Assembly: GCA_011772205.1 (NCBI GenBank)
Contig: WVZY01000073.1
Location: 1 to 49,819 of the forward strand
DNA from: Candidatus Latescibacterota bacterium
GTDB taxonomy: Bacteria > Krumholzibacteriota > Krumholzibacteriia > WVZY01
DNA length: 49,819 nucleotides
Direction: 5' to 3'
The translations under genes were made by a program, and so were the position numbers. Below, in pieces: positions 35,757-44,643 of the stretch (position 1 is its first letter; every line of letters begins with the position of its first letter). The notes under the pieces were generated by a model. The model made no database searches. It was not told where the DNA came from and saw only the letters and a program-made list of their open reading frames with translations.

Positions 35757-35834
35757 TGGCGGGGCCGACGAGACTCGAACTCGCGACCTCCGGCGTGACA
35801 GGCCGGCGTTCTAACCGAACTGAACTACGACCCC
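35757..35834 (-). tRNA. tRNA-Asp (anticodon GTC)
   Basis: 78 bases with an encoded CCA. The acceptor stem GGGGTCG/CGGCCCC has one G-U pair, the D-arm is GTTC/GAAC, the anticodon stem CCGGC/GCCGG has the loop CTGTCAC (anticodon GTC), the variable loop is AGGTC, and the T-arm is GCGAG-TTCGAGT-CTCGT. The discriminator base is G73. Its 3' half is duplicated at 21887 and 29433, as expected of an integration target. Confidence 0.97.
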
Positions 35835-35882
35835 GCCTATTTCTCGCATCTTATGAGGAGAATTCCAGGATCTGACAGGAAG

Positions 35883-35911
35883 AAGCTAACACCCCGATGC
35901 CGCTTTGTCAA
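35883..35911 (-). promoter_or_regulatory. Promoter of tRNA-Asp
   Basis: On the minus strand TTGACA (35911-35906), 17 nt, TAGCTT (35888-35883). The predicted start lies about 40 bases before the mature tRNA 5' end. Confidence 0.7.
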
Positions 35912-36030
35912 TCCGGAAATGCTCCATTAGGTTCAATTCCAATATGTTAGGGGCCTTGCGGTCTTGAAGCATCGGGGGCTCGCAATCTCGCGGCCAAAGT
36001 GCTCGCATCCCACTTGCCGATCCACCCGTA

Positions 36031-37842
36031 TCAAAACCACTCCGGCAGCGAACGAAGCGGCTCGAGCTCTCCCTTTAGCACCCGGGCTGCTGCCGATGCA
36101 ACTTCACGCGATGCTCCGAACGTCAACAGACACCCCACGGACTCTGGAAGGCCTTCGAGGAGCGGCCATCCTGTGAACACCACGAGCGGCGGCAGGTGAG
36201 TTTCCAAGAATTCCTGAAAGCGCGCAAGATAATCCTCGGGCGGCACGCCTCTCGCAGACACGATGGGAATGAGCGTCACCCTTTCCGGGACCACAAAACC
36301 CTCTTCCTTTGCAGGGGCAAGTTCGATGTCCACTTCTCCCTTCCCCTTCTTGATGGCTCGAACTCGTCTTGCCTCTTCCCTGAACGATCGGGGCTGCATC
36401 CGCCCGTATACATCGGGCATGAAGTCCACGATCAAGCTGGTCCGATCCCAGGACGAAAAATGCCGGCGCAAAACAGTGAGAAATTCTCCGATGTTCTGTG
36501 GCTTCAGGCTCTGACCGGCAAAATGAACGACCGGCATCAACAGGCATTTGGCATTCGGCATAACCGGAACGAATCCCGCCGGATCCCTCTCGAGAACGAT
36601 GCTTCTCTCCGCTACTTTTTTATAAATCGAGGGCGTCGATGCATAATCCTCGAGGCGTATGACTTTGTCTTTCGATGGTTCCCTCGGTACCTCCGCTTGC
36701 TTGATTTGCTTTCGCAAAGAGGTGACCCGCTGCTCCGATTTATCCAGTATCTCAAGAATCGCTCGAAGTCCTTCGTTCTCCGCCGCGGCTTCCTCTACCT
36801 TCTGGTCGATTCGATCCTTGTCGATGATCCGCTCGAGCGTGTGGATGATCATTTCCATCACCTTGAGCGAAGCCATCTTTTCGCCGCTCCTCTCCATGCG
36901 CATTTCAGATGGAATTGGCTCTGTATAGAGAAGAAGGTCCGCACCGGCGAGAAGCGGGCGCTCCGTTCCACCCGCTATACCTCCGAACTGAGCCTTTCCA
37001 TACGCCCTCGATGCGGCCATGTCGAGAGAGTCCGTAATCACAACACCGCCAAATCCGAGCTCATCTCTCAAAAGCCCATCGATCAGCCTTCGGTCGTAGC
37101 TCGCCGGCATCTCGATATCCGTCTCCAGCGGAAACGCCACATGCGTAATCATCACCATTTCGACGCCGGCCTTTGCCGCGGCCACAAACGGAAGCAGATC
37201 CGTTCGGGCAAGCTCTTCCCGCGTTTTGCGCACGACCGGAAGGATTTCGTGCGAATCACCCGCAGTCGAGCCGTGACCGGGGAAATGTTTCGCGCAGCAG
37301 ATGATCCCTGCATCTTTATAGCCCAGCACAGTTTCGTGGATGTATTCGGCCACGTGCACGGGATCGCGCCCGAATGTACGAAGCCCGGTAACCTGGCTCG
37401 ACGGCTCGAACACACAATCGGCAACCGGTGCGAGAACCACGTTGACGCCCAGTTTCCGCATCTCCCGCCCGGTCTCGCGCGCCACTTCCCGCGCGAGACC
37501 TTCGTCCCTCGAAACGGCTATCGCCGCAGGAGAGGGTGGCACACCGATGAGTTTTCTCAGCTCGCTGACCGCATCCCCTTCATGATCGGCCATGATCAGC
37601 GGAGGAAGGCTGTTCTTAGCGAGTCTTTCCGTAACACTTCCGATGAGGTCGCCGACTTGTGTCAGGCTCTCCACATTTCTCTCGAAGAGAATCACGCCGG
37701 AGACATTATGGAATTCGAGATATTTTTCCTCGTGCGGAAAGAGCTGCATCTCGCCCAAACCGATAACCTTGTGCGATTCGATCTTTTTGACGAGGTGAAA
37801 TTTCACACCGGGTGAAAGCGCGTATTCTTTTTTTTCGGTCAA
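36031..37842 (-). CDS. nagZ: GH3 beta-N-acetylhexosaminidase, NagZ-like
   Basis: 603 aa from a TTG at 37842, eight bases after AAGGA and directly after the stop of the SpoIID-type gene; a GTG at 37863 is open in frame but has no ribosome site. The GH3 barrel carries the NagZ signature KHFPGHGSTAGDSHE, with the Asp196-His198 acid/base dyad on its loop, and the nucleophile Asp271 in ITDSLDM. Family members remove GlcNAc from GlcNAc-anhydroMurNAc. No signal peptide, so cytoplasmic. About 230 extra C-terminal residues after a charged coiled segment (KSEQRVTSLRKQIKQAE) form a second domain, as in longer Gram-positive NagZ proteins. It is the last gene of the murQ-anmK operon, and the genome context strongly supports peptidoglycan sugar recycling. 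Confidence 0.88.
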   Translation of the reverse strand: MTEKKEYALSPGVKFHLVKKIESHKVIGLGEMQLFPHEEKYLEFHNVSGVILFERNVESLTQVGDLIGSVTERLAKNSLPPLIMADHEGDAVSELRKLIGVPPSPAAIAVSRDEGLAREVARETGREMRKLGVNVVLAPVADCVFEPSSQVTGLRTFGRDPVHVAEYIHETVLGYKDAGIICCAKHFPGHGSTAGDSHEILPVVRKTREELARTDLLPFVAAAKAGVEMVMITHVAFPLETDIEMPASYDRRLIDGLLRDELGFGGVVITDSLDMAASRAYGKAQFGGIAGGTERPLLAGADLLLYTEPIPSEMRMERSGEKMASLKVMEMIIHTLERIIDKDRIDQKVEEAAAENEGLRAILEILDKSEQRVTSLRKQIKQAEVPREPSKDKVIRLEDYASTPSIYKKVAERSIVLERDPAGFVPVMPNAKCLLMPVVHFAGQSLKPQNIGEFLTVLRRHFSSWDRTSLIVDFMPDVYGRMQPRSFREEARRVRAIKKGKGEVDIELAPAKEEGFVVPERVTLIPIVSARGVPPEDYLARFQEFLETHLPPLVVFTGWPLLEGLPESVGCLLTFGASREVASAAARVLKGELEPLRSLPEWF

Positions 37843-37843
37843 C

Positions 37844-39256
37844 TCAATATTCCTTCTTAACACGGCAGCCGGTGTAGTAGTGAGAAAGGATCATTTGATA
37901 GGTGTATCCTTGCTTCGCCATACCGATTGCACCACTCTGGCACATCCCAACGCCGTGGCCGTTTCCGCCGCCGGTGATGCTAACGAACGAAGCGGTGTTC
38001 CCCTCCATGGATTTGCTGATGTCGAACATCGTGCTCGGGAGAATCTGGTTGTTCTCGGGATCGATCATGAGCACCCACCGGATCCGGTCCCCTTGGACGC
38101 GGAAGAGGCCTTTGGACGTCTCTATTTCTATCGAGGTCACCCTTCCTGAAGCACTCCGCTCCAGAATGCGAACATCACGGAACGCACCGATATTGTCTTC
38201 GTTAATGCCCAGCTCGCGTGGGAGCGTCTCGCGAATGATCTGGCCCAGCTCCCGGCCGCTGAACGAATGCCGCCAGCGGAAACGCCTGTACTCGCGGCAG
38301 CACGTTTTCTTGGAAATACCGTCGATATCCCGTATCCCCGTGAGGTAGGCGGCCGGCTCCCGCTCGGGCCACACACGGCGGATATCGGATGTGTGCCCGC
38401 CGCAGCACGCGCTGTAATAGGCACGGACGAGTTCATCCTGGTATTCCAGGACCCGGCCGCGCGTGTCCCTTGCGGCTCCCGTAGCGAGCCGGTAAGCTCC
38501 CTCCGTACCGCGGTAAAGCTGGTCCATAACGGTTGCAACCACATCGAAACGCTCGTATCTTCTCTTTCTCATTTTTGCCAGGGCGTACGTGCGGGCGGCA
38601 ATTGCCTGCGCCTGCAACGCCGCGTACCCGTGCGGTCCCGGATCGCCCATTTCATGGGGGAGGACGCCTTCGAGATACGTCTCTATGGGAAGGATGTTCA
38701 CCAACGAAATCCTGCCCGCCGTGGCAGATACCACTATCCTTCCAGGGTAGGAAACACCTCGAATCGATAGCATCGATTGCTTCCCCGGATTGATGACAAC
38801 CTCTCCATCCGTCGTGGACACGCTGCCGCTCGGCGCCTGCCGAAAGTAGAGTGATGACTGTTGAGCGCTGACATCAATGCTCCCCGCGCCCTCCGTATCG
38901 AACAACGGAAAGCCACCTTGAGCCGTTACCTGCACGGGACCGTTGAAATCAATTGTTACCTCATCCGCTTCTTCGAGGAGCAGCACCCGGATTTCGGGCT
39001 CTCGTTTGCCCGTCGGCCCGCGTCGTGTGGGCGGCACGCTCGTACACGCTATCAAACATAGAACCGGCAGAAGGGCGGCGACGATGAACAACCACTGTTT
39101 CCACGTGCGTAGAAGTGGGTTCTTGCCACGCGCTCCCTTAGGAAGTCGCATCCTTTCTTGAAGCGCCCCCTTGTGAAACGGCTTTCCTCCTTTTAGCGCC
39201 CACTTGCGACAAAGCGCCTTCGTTTCACGTCCACCGCTATGAAGCACAACCGTCAT
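37844..39256 (-). CDS. SpoIID/LytB-domain lipoprotein (putative lytic transglycosylase)
   Basis: 470 aa. A hydrophobic segment WLFIVAALLPVLCLIAC ends in a lipobox LIAC, about 70 residues in. Translation may begin at the ATG at 39256, which overlaps the anmK stop by four bases (ATGA), or at the ATG at 39151, closer to the signal. The SpoIID domain has LPIETYLEGVLPHEM, LQAQAIAARTYAL, YYSACCGGHTSD and the C-terminal GHGVGMCQSGAIGMAKQGYT, all typical. In sporulating bacteria SpoIID cleaves peptide-free glycan and leaves 1,6-anhydroMurNAc ends. Here it lies in a non-sporulation setting between anmK and nagZ, so it may generate the anhydro-sugars used by its neighbours. It should face the periplasm as a lipoprotein. 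Confidence 0.85.
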   Translation of the reverse strand: MTVVLHSGGRETKALCRKWALKGGKPFHKGALQERMRLPKGARGKNPLLRTWKQWLFIVAALLPVLCLIACTSVPPTRRGPTGKREPEIRVLLLEEADEVTIDFNGPVQVTAQGGFPLFDTEGAGSIDVSAQQSSLYFRQAPSGSVSTTDGEVVINPGKQSMLSIRGVSYPGRIVVSATAGRISLVNILPIETYLEGVLPHEMGDPGPHGYAALQAQAIAARTYALAKMRKRRYERFDVVATVMDQLYRGTEGAYRLATGAARDTRGRVLEYQDELVRAYYSACCGGHTSDIRRVWPEREPAAYLTGIRDIDGISKKTCCREYRRFRWRHSFSGRELGQIIRETLPRELGINEDNIGAFRDVRILERSASGRVTSIEIETSKGLFRVQGDRIRWVLMIDPENNQILPSTMFDISKSMEGNTASFVSITGGGNGHGVGMCQSGAIGMAKQGYTYQMILSHYYTGCRVKKEY

Positions 39257-40461
39257 AGATCACTCCCCAGTGCGATGGTGCCCAGTATCGTTTCCTTCGA
39301 CGCGCCTGTGGCGGAGCTGATCACGTTCTTTCTAACGAGCAGCGTTTCCCTTGCCAGCACCGCGAAGTCCACCGCCTCCTTGGCCTCGGCCGGAATGCCG
39401 AGATCATCGATGGGCCGGACCTGCACCGGCTCCAAAAGCGCTTCGAGCTCATTGGTGATCGCTTTATTCCTCGCCCCGCCACCGCTCAAGTACACCTCAT
39501 CGACCTCACCCCGGGGTTGGACGAACTCTTCGATAGCGCCGGCGATGCTCCGCGCCGTCAGCGAAGCGGCTGAGGCAAGAATATCTTCCCTTTTGAGACC
39601 CCTTTCTTTTCCCTGTGACAGAAATTCCCAGGCAAAAGGCGTCCCGAACTCGCGGTGACCGGATGTCTTGGGCGGTGCATTTTCAAAGTAAGGGTGCGTC
39701 AAGAATTTATCGACGAGCTCCTTCGAGGGTTCTCCCCGGCGTGCGTTTTCGCCGGCCTGATCGTAGCTCCCCTTGGTGGGATACAACGCCCGGAAAAGCG
39801 CATCCAGAACCATGTTGCCGGGCCCCGTATCGAAGGCGATGACAGCCTCCCGCTTGCAGTTCCTTGGGAGGTACGTGAGGTTTGCAATGCCACCGATATT
39901 CAGTATGATCCGGTTTACGTTTTCGCTTCTTCTGAGCAGGTAATCGGCATAGGGGGACAACGGAGCCCCCTGTCCGCCCAGTGCAATGTCTCCCACACGA
40001 AAATCACCGACCGTCGTAATGCCTGTGAGGGCCGCAATCATCCCGGGAGGGCCGAGCTGCAGCGTGCCCGCAATCTCATGTCCCCGGCCGCTGGATGGAG
40101 GTGCATGGGCTACCGTTTGGCCGTGGGATCCAATAAAATCAACGTCTTCGCTGTCCATGCCGGCCGTTCTCATTAGTTCGAAAAAGCAGTTGGCGAAGCC
40201 AACGGCGACCGACGTTTGGAGTAGTGCGATATCCTCGGCGGTACACTCCTGACCGGTGGCGAGTTCCATCAAGTTGTCTTTCAATTCTTCGGGATACGGC
40301 CTGGTTTTGAATGCGACGAGTTCGATGTTCGACTGTTCGAGGCCGGCGTCCATTTGAACGAGGGCCGCGTCGATCCCGTCCATCGATGTCCCGGACATCA
40401 ATCCGACGGCGAGGAACTCGTCTTTCGACAGCAGCCTCTGTAACCCGCTTGCCGGTTTCAA
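39253..40461 (-). CDS. anmK: Anhydro-N-acetylmuramic acid kinase
   Basis: 402 aa. It begins at a TTG at 40461, five bases after GGAGAG. It has the hallmark N-terminal motif GLMSGTSMDGIDAALV, the substrate loop FIGSHGQTVAH, NIGGIANLTYLP, the catalytic AFDTGPGN and the C-terminal GGGARNKAI. The enzyme opens the 1,6-anhydro ring of anhydroMurNAc while phosphorylating it to MurNAc-6-phosphate, in the cytoplasm. It is fifth in the operon: 103 bases after the permease gene and overlapping the SpoIID-type gene. Its product is the substrate of MurQ, encoded at the start of the same operon. Confidence 0.96.
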   Translation of the reverse strand: MKPASGLQRLLSKDEFLAVGLMSGTSMDGIDAALVQMDAGLEQSNIELVAFKTRPYPEELKDNLMELATGQECTAEDIALLQTSVAVGFANCFFELMRTAGMDSEDVDFIGSHGQTVAHAPPSSGRGHEIAGTLQLGPPGMIAALTGITTVGDFRVGDIALGGQGAPLSPYADYLLRRSENVNRIILNIGGIANLTYLPRNCKREAVIAFDTGPGNMVLDALFRALYPTKGSYDQAGENARRGEPSKELVDKFLTHPYFENAPPKTSGHREFGTPFAWEFLSQGKERGLKREDILASAASLTARSIAGAIEEFVQPRGEVDEVYLSGGGARNKAITNELEALLEPVQVRPIDDLGIPAEAKEAVDFAVLARETLLVRKNVISSATGASKETILGTIALGSDL

Positions 40462-40564
40462 AACAACTCTCCATTCAGCTGATTGCCGAGGTCAGCGAAA
40501 CGCACAGACATCGATTGCGACCGGGTCACGCAGATACCGCGTAATGGCTCGGACAATCTTCTGC

Positions 40565-41356
40565 TTATCGCGTCATCCCGGAAGTGAGCCCGCTGATGAT
40601 CTGGCGCTGGAATATCAGGAACGCCACCACCACGGGAAGTGCGGAAATCACCGCGCCGGCCATCATATGGCCCCAGTCGATGCTGTGCTGGCCCTGCGAC
40701 AACAGCGCGAGCCCCACGGGCAATGTCCGCATTGATGTGCTGTTCGTCAGTATAAATGGAAAGAGAAAAGAATTCCAGTTGATAAGGGACGTATGGATGG
40801 CCACTACGGCCAGAGCCGGTTTCAAAACGGGCATGACCACCCGGAAGAGAACCGTGAACTCGCCCGCACCTTCGAGCCTCGCGGCCTCTTCGCAGTCCGG
40901 AGGAATGGAAACGAGATACTGGCGGATGAGAAAAATGTTGAACGGGTCGGCAAGAAAAGGAAGTGTCAGCGCCGCATAGGTGTCCAGCAAGTGGAGCTTT
41001 TGCATCAAGATGTACATCGGAACGAGGATCACCTGCTTGGGCAGCATGATCGTCGAGATCACGAGGAAAAAGAGGATTTTCCCGGCGGGGATCCGGTACC
41101 TGGCAAACGCATAACCTGCCATCGAGCAGAACAGGATGTTGCCGATAAGAACGAGGGTGACGACGATCGTGCTGTTCAGGAAATACCTGTCGAACGGGCC
41201 TGCCTGCCAGACCTCCCGATAGAAACGAATCGTACTTTCCCCGCCGGTCCTCATCGAGAGATTGATCATCCACACGAGCGGGTACGCCATCACGACAAAG
41301 ACGGCGAGAAGACCGGTAATCACGAGCAGACGCTTGATCGTGTTCGAACGGCTCAA
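40565..41356 (-). CDS. Carbohydrate ABC transporter permease (MalG-like)
   Basis: 263 aa from a TTG at 41356, six bases after GAGGGA. Six hydrophobic segments are predicted (for example VITGLLAVFVVMAYPLVW, NSTIVVTLVLIGNILFCSM, AGAVISALPVVVAFLIF). The cytoplasmic EAA loop is CEEAARLEGAGEFTVLFRVV, which docks to the ATPase. It matches the MalG/CUT1 branch for oligosaccharides. It pairs with the MalF-like gene ten bases upstream. No ATP-binding subunit is encoded in the operon, as often in CUT1 systems that share an MsmX-like ATPase. The context suggests peptidoglycan sugars as cargo. Confidence 0.92.
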   Translation of the reverse strand: MSRSNTIKRLLVITGLLAVFVVMAYPLVWMINLSMRTGGESTIRFYREVWQAGPFDRYFLNSTIVVTLVLIGNILFCSMAGYAFARYRIPAGKILFFLVISTIMLPKQVILVPMYILMQKLHLLDTYAALTLPFLADPFNIFLIRQYLVSIPPDCEEAARLEGAGEFTVLFRVVMPVLKPALAVVAIHTSLINWNSFLFPFILTNSTSMRTLPVGLALLSQGQHSIDWGHMMAGAVISALPVVVAFLIFQRQIISGLTSGMTR

Positions 41357-41366
41357 CTCATTTCCC

Positions 41367-42287
41367 TCATACCGCTTTTTTCGCGGCCGTATAAGATGGT
41401 TTCAAACGCCGGATCGCAAAAATCGAGAACACGCCGGACAGCAGAAACACCACATAGGCAATCACGCTTGCATAGCCGTAGTCGAGTTTTCGAAAGGCCG
41501 TTTCATACAAATAGAGGACCAATGTGTTCGTCGAACCCAGGGGTCCGCCCTGCGTCATCACGAACACCTCGATAAAAATCTGGAACGAGCGGATCGTGTT
41601 GATCACCACCACGAATCCAATCACCGGTTTCAGCATGGGAAACGTGACGTATCGGAATGTCGACCAGGTGCCCGAGCCTTCCAGTGAGGCCGCTTCGTAC
41701 AGTTCATCGGGAATGCTGGTGAAGGCGGCAAAGAAAATGACGGCATAATATCCAACGGCCGCCCACACATCCATCAACATGATCGCAGGCAGCGCCGTTC
41801 GCGGATCGGTAAGCCAGGGGTGCCCGCCGAGCCCGATCGTTGTAAGTGCCCCGTTCAACGCGCCCGTCGGAGCGTAGAACAGCTTGAAGAGGAGCGATAT
41901 CACCACCATCGACAGGATCGACGGTAGAAAGAAACCCGCTTTGAAAAGGTCCCTTCCCGGCACCCGCTCGCGCAGCAAGAGCGCCAAGCCGAGTGCGGCC
42001 GCCGTGGTCAGGGGCACCGTGACAATGACGAAGAGGAGCGTGTTCCTCAACGCTTGTTGGAAATCCGGATCTTCGAACAGCCGGGAGAAGTTCGAGATCC
42101 CCGTCCAGGAGGTTTCTTGAGTGCTCAAGGGATTGTACGAGAGAAAGCTCAGCAAAAACGAAAACACGAAGGGAAAAACGAAGAAGGCCGCATAAACAAC
42201 GGCCCACGGGAGGAGAAACATCAGGGGGGGCGGAAGACCCCGGCGTTTCGTTTGTATTATTCGGGTGGGCTCCATTACGTCATTCAC
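41367..42287 (-). CDS. Carbohydrate ABC transporter permease (MalF-like)
   Basis: 306 aa; GTG at 42287 (an ATG four codons later is possible). Six hydrophobic segments (LLPWAVVYAAFFVFPFVFSF, LLFVIVTVPLTTAAALGLAL, SILSMVVISLLFKLF and others) and an EAA loop in DELYEAASLEGSGTWSTFRY place it in the MalF/CUT1 permease group. It forms the channel with the MalG-like protein encoded ten bases downstream. The solute-binding protein gene lies 24 bases upstream. Confidence 0.92.
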   Translation of the reverse strand: MNDVMEPTRIIQTKRRGLPPPLMFLLPWAVVYAAFFVFPFVFSFLLSFLSYNPLSTQETSWTGISNFSRLFEDPDFQQALRNTLLFVIVTVPLTTAAALGLALLLRERVPGRDLFKAGFFLPSILSMVVISLLFKLFYAPTGALNGALTTIGLGGHPWLTDPRTALPAIMLMDVWAAVGYYAVIFFAAFTSIPDELYEAASLEGSGTWSTFRYVTFPMLKPVIGFVVVINTIRSFQIFIEVFVMTQGGPLGSTNTLVLYLYETAFRKLDYGYASVIAYVVFLLSGVFSIFAIRRLKPSYTAAKKAV

Positions 42288-42311
42288 ACTTCGCGACGCC
42301 TTCGATATTCT

Positions 42312-43538
42312 TTACTCATACTTCGTCACAATGGCCTTCACACCCGCGGCGGCTTTCTTCAGCGCACCGGCCGGCTCCTTCCTGCCGTATAGCACCTCTT
42401 CGAGCGACCGGTTGATGAGATCCTCCATTTCGATCCAGCCGGGGTGGGCCGGAGCGGAGCGGCTGGTGAAAGCCTGTTCGACGAAGACCCTGCGCTTTGC
42501 ATCTCTCAAAAATGTTGAATCCGAAAGCGCGCGTTTGGCAGCGGGAAACACGCTCTGCTCCGAAACTGAAAGCGCCCTTGCCCGGGGATAATCATGGAGG
42601 AAACGGGCGAGTTCGAGCGCCGATTCTTTTTTCTTCGAGTTCTTGAAAACGATTAGGATCTCGGCTCCGGCGAAGCTTGCATGCACGCCTTTTTCTTCCG
42701 ACGGCTTCGGCACCAGTGCCACACCGTACTCGAGACCGGGGGCTTCGATCGAATAGTTCCTAAGATTCCAGGCGCCGGATATCTGGATGCCCAGTTTACC
42801 GCTCTTGAAATAATGGTCGAGAACTTCCTGCTTCTCCTTGAGAGAATAATCGGCGAGTTCGAGATAGAACTCGAGCGCCTCGAGATTCTCCGGACTGTCG
42901 AACAGCACCGATCCATCATCGCCGAGAATGCGGCCGCCGTTACCCCACGCGAATGCCATAAACTTCTTGTAGAGCACGTACCGCTCGCCGAGGTTCAGCC
43001 CGAAACCGTGAATGTCGGTTCCCAGCGCATGGATCCGTTTTGCCGCGTCGAGGAGGTCCTTCCACGTGCGCGGCGGCTCTTCCGGATCCAGCCCGGCGCT
43101 CCTGAAAAGCGACTTGTTATAGAAGAGCACGCGCGATCCCTGGACCCATGGGAGCCCATACACGCGCCCTTTCCACATCGCACTTTCCCACATGAGAAAG
43201 CTGTCGGCGATTTCATTGTACACAGCGGTGAGATCTTCGAGGACGCCTTCGTAGCTGAAACGGGGGACCCAGGTTGAGCCGAGCTCGCACAGGTCGGGCT
43301 GGGTTCCCGAGGCGACGGCCGCCTGGATTTTTTCGAGCCCGCTCTTCCACGTGAGCTGCTCGATCTCGACGCGGACGCCGGGATGTTTCGCTTCGAACTC
43401 CCTCACGAGGGGCTCGACGAAAGCAACATCCCAGAACTGCCAGAAATGGATCACTTCCCCGTCGCGATCTTTTCCGGAGCACGAGAATACGAGGGCGACG
43501 CCGACTCCCAGGATAATTGCGCTCAAACGTTTGTTCAT
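42312..43538 (-). CDS. Sugar-binding lipoprotein of the ABC importer
   Basis: 408 aa; ATG at 43538. The signal peptide MNKRLSAIILGVGVALVFSC ends in a lipobox (VFSC), so it is acylated at Cys20 and anchored at the membrane. The fold is extracellular solute-binding family 1 (MalE-like): IHFWQFWDVAFVEPLVREFE, VRVEIEQLTWKSGLEKIQAA, ASGTQPDLCELGSTWVPRF, YGLPWVQGSRVLFYNKSLF. Conserved Trp and Phe residues probably stack on sugar rings. It captures substrate in the periplasm for the two permeases immediately downstream. Location right after murQ suggests a MurNAc- or anhydroMurNAc-containing sugar; this is inference. Confidence 0.9.
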   Translation of the reverse strand: MNKRLSAIILGVGVALVFSCSGKDRDGEVIHFWQFWDVAFVEPLVREFEAKHPGVRVEIEQLTWKSGLEKIQAAVASGTQPDLCELGSTWVPRFSYEGVLEDLTAVYNEIADSFLMWESAMWKGRVYGLPWVQGSRVLFYNKSLFRSAGLDPEEPPRTWKDLLDAAKRIHALGTDIHGFGLNLGERYVLYKKFMAFAWGNGGRILGDDGSVLFDSPENLEALEFYLELADYSLKEKQEVLDHYFKSGKLGIQISGAWNLRNYSIEAPGLEYGVALVPKPSEEKGVHASFAGAEILIVFKNSKKKESALELARFLHDYPRARALSVSEQSVFPAAKRALSDSTFLRDAKRRVFVEQAFTSRSAPAHPGWIEMEDLINRSLEEVLYGRKEPAGALKKAAAGVKAIVTKYE

Positions 43539-43590
43539 GTCGCAGCTCTCGCCATCGCCGGCAGGTGGATCTCGTTATCCAGGCGAGCCC

Positions 43591-44508
43591 TCACCGCTCT
43601 CCCAGAGCCCTGGCAAGAAAACCGTCTGCTTTTTTCAAGGCCGATTCTGCCTCTTTCCTGCCGAGTCCGAGCTTTTGCATCACAACGGCGACCTTGACGT
43701 TTCGGCCGGATGCTGCAAAAACTTCCGAAGCTCGCTCGTACTCCGCACCCGTTAGCATCATGATGATTCCCTTGGCCCGCTCGACGAGCTTCTCGCTTGC
43801 AGGTTTGAGGTCGACCATCAGGTTCTCATAGACCTTGCCCAGCTTGACCATGCTCGCCGTTGTGACCATGTTCAGAATCATCTTCTGGGCGGTGGCCGCT
43901 TTGAGACGTGTGGAGCCGGCGATCGCCTCCGGCCCCACAACGACGCAGATTTTGACGTCCACATCGATTTGGGCACCTTCGTTGCAGCAAAGGAAGATCG
44001 TTTTCGCCTTGCGGCGCTTCGCTTCTTCGAGCGCCCCGAGGACATAGGGAGTTCGGCGGCTTGCCGTAATCCCCATAACGGTGTCTTTCTCCAAAACGTC
44101 GTGCGCTTCGACGTCCCGCATTCCTCCCGGTTTGTCGTCCTCTATCCCTTCTCGCGAGAGAAACACAGTGTCCCTGCCGCCGGCGATCATGCCGACAACC
44201 ATCCCGGGATCCACGCCGAATGTGGGCGGGCATTCGGCGGCGTCGATAACTCCGAGGCGCCCGCTCGTTCCGGCCCCTGCATACAAGAGCCGTCCACCGT
44301 GCTTGAAGGACTCGACAACGAGGTCCACGGCGCGGGCGATCATTGGGATGACGCGGCCGACGGCTTCGGCAACCGTCCGGTCTTCGGCGCTCATGAGTTC
44401 CAGAATCCGTCGCGTCGAGGCGAGATCGATCGCTTTCGTGCGGGGATTCCGCCGTTCCGTGGTGAGATCCTGGAGAAGGTCGAAAAGGTTTTCTCTTTCT
44501 TCGGGCAT
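43591..44508 (-). CDS. murQ: N-acetylmuramic acid 6-phosphate etherase
   Basis: 305 aa, standard length. The SIS-fold sugar-phosphate site is GAGTSGRLGVIDAAECPPTF, where the Glu of AAECPPTF corresponds to the catalytic Glu83 of E. coli MurQ. The substrate-binding region TRLKAATAQKMILNMVTTAS and the C-terminal helical tail (LGLGRKEAESALKKADGFL) are also present. The enzyme cleaves the lactyl ether of MurNAc-6-phosphate to give GlcNAc-6-phosphate and D-lactate in the cytoplasm. It is first in a minus-strand operon running to nagZ at 36031. AAGGAG lies 11 bases upstream of the ATG. Confidence 0.96.
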   Translation of the reverse strand: MPEERENLFDLLQDLTTERRNPRTKAIDLASTRRILELMSAEDRTVAEAVGRVIPMIARAVDLVVESFKHGGRLLYAGAGTSGRLGVIDAAECPPTFGVDPGMVVGMIAGGRDTVFLSREGIEDDKPGGMRDVEAHDVLEKDTVMGITASRRTPYVLGALEEAKRRKAKTIFLCCNEGAQIDVDVKICVVVGPEAIAGSTRLKAATAQKMILNMVTTASMVKLGKVYENLMVDLKPASEKLVERAKGIIMMLTGAEYERASEVFAASGRNVKVAVVMQKLGLGRKEAESALKKADGFLARALGER

Positions 44509-44643
44509 GCTGAATTCGTCTCCTTCATTCAGGGAAATGGCGCCACTTGGATTGCAGCGCCAGGCGAATCAGGGGACAGTCTAGCAGATTATCGCGTGAA
44601 ATGAAAAGAAATTGGAGGGCGCTCGGTGTTTGCTGCTTCTCCC

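Noticed and set aside
36196-37815. 539-codon plus-strand frame opposite the NagZ-like gene
   Set aside because: The minus-strand frame carries clear GH3 catalytic motifs. The plus-strand product is His/Arg-rich with no recognisable fold, so it is a shadow.
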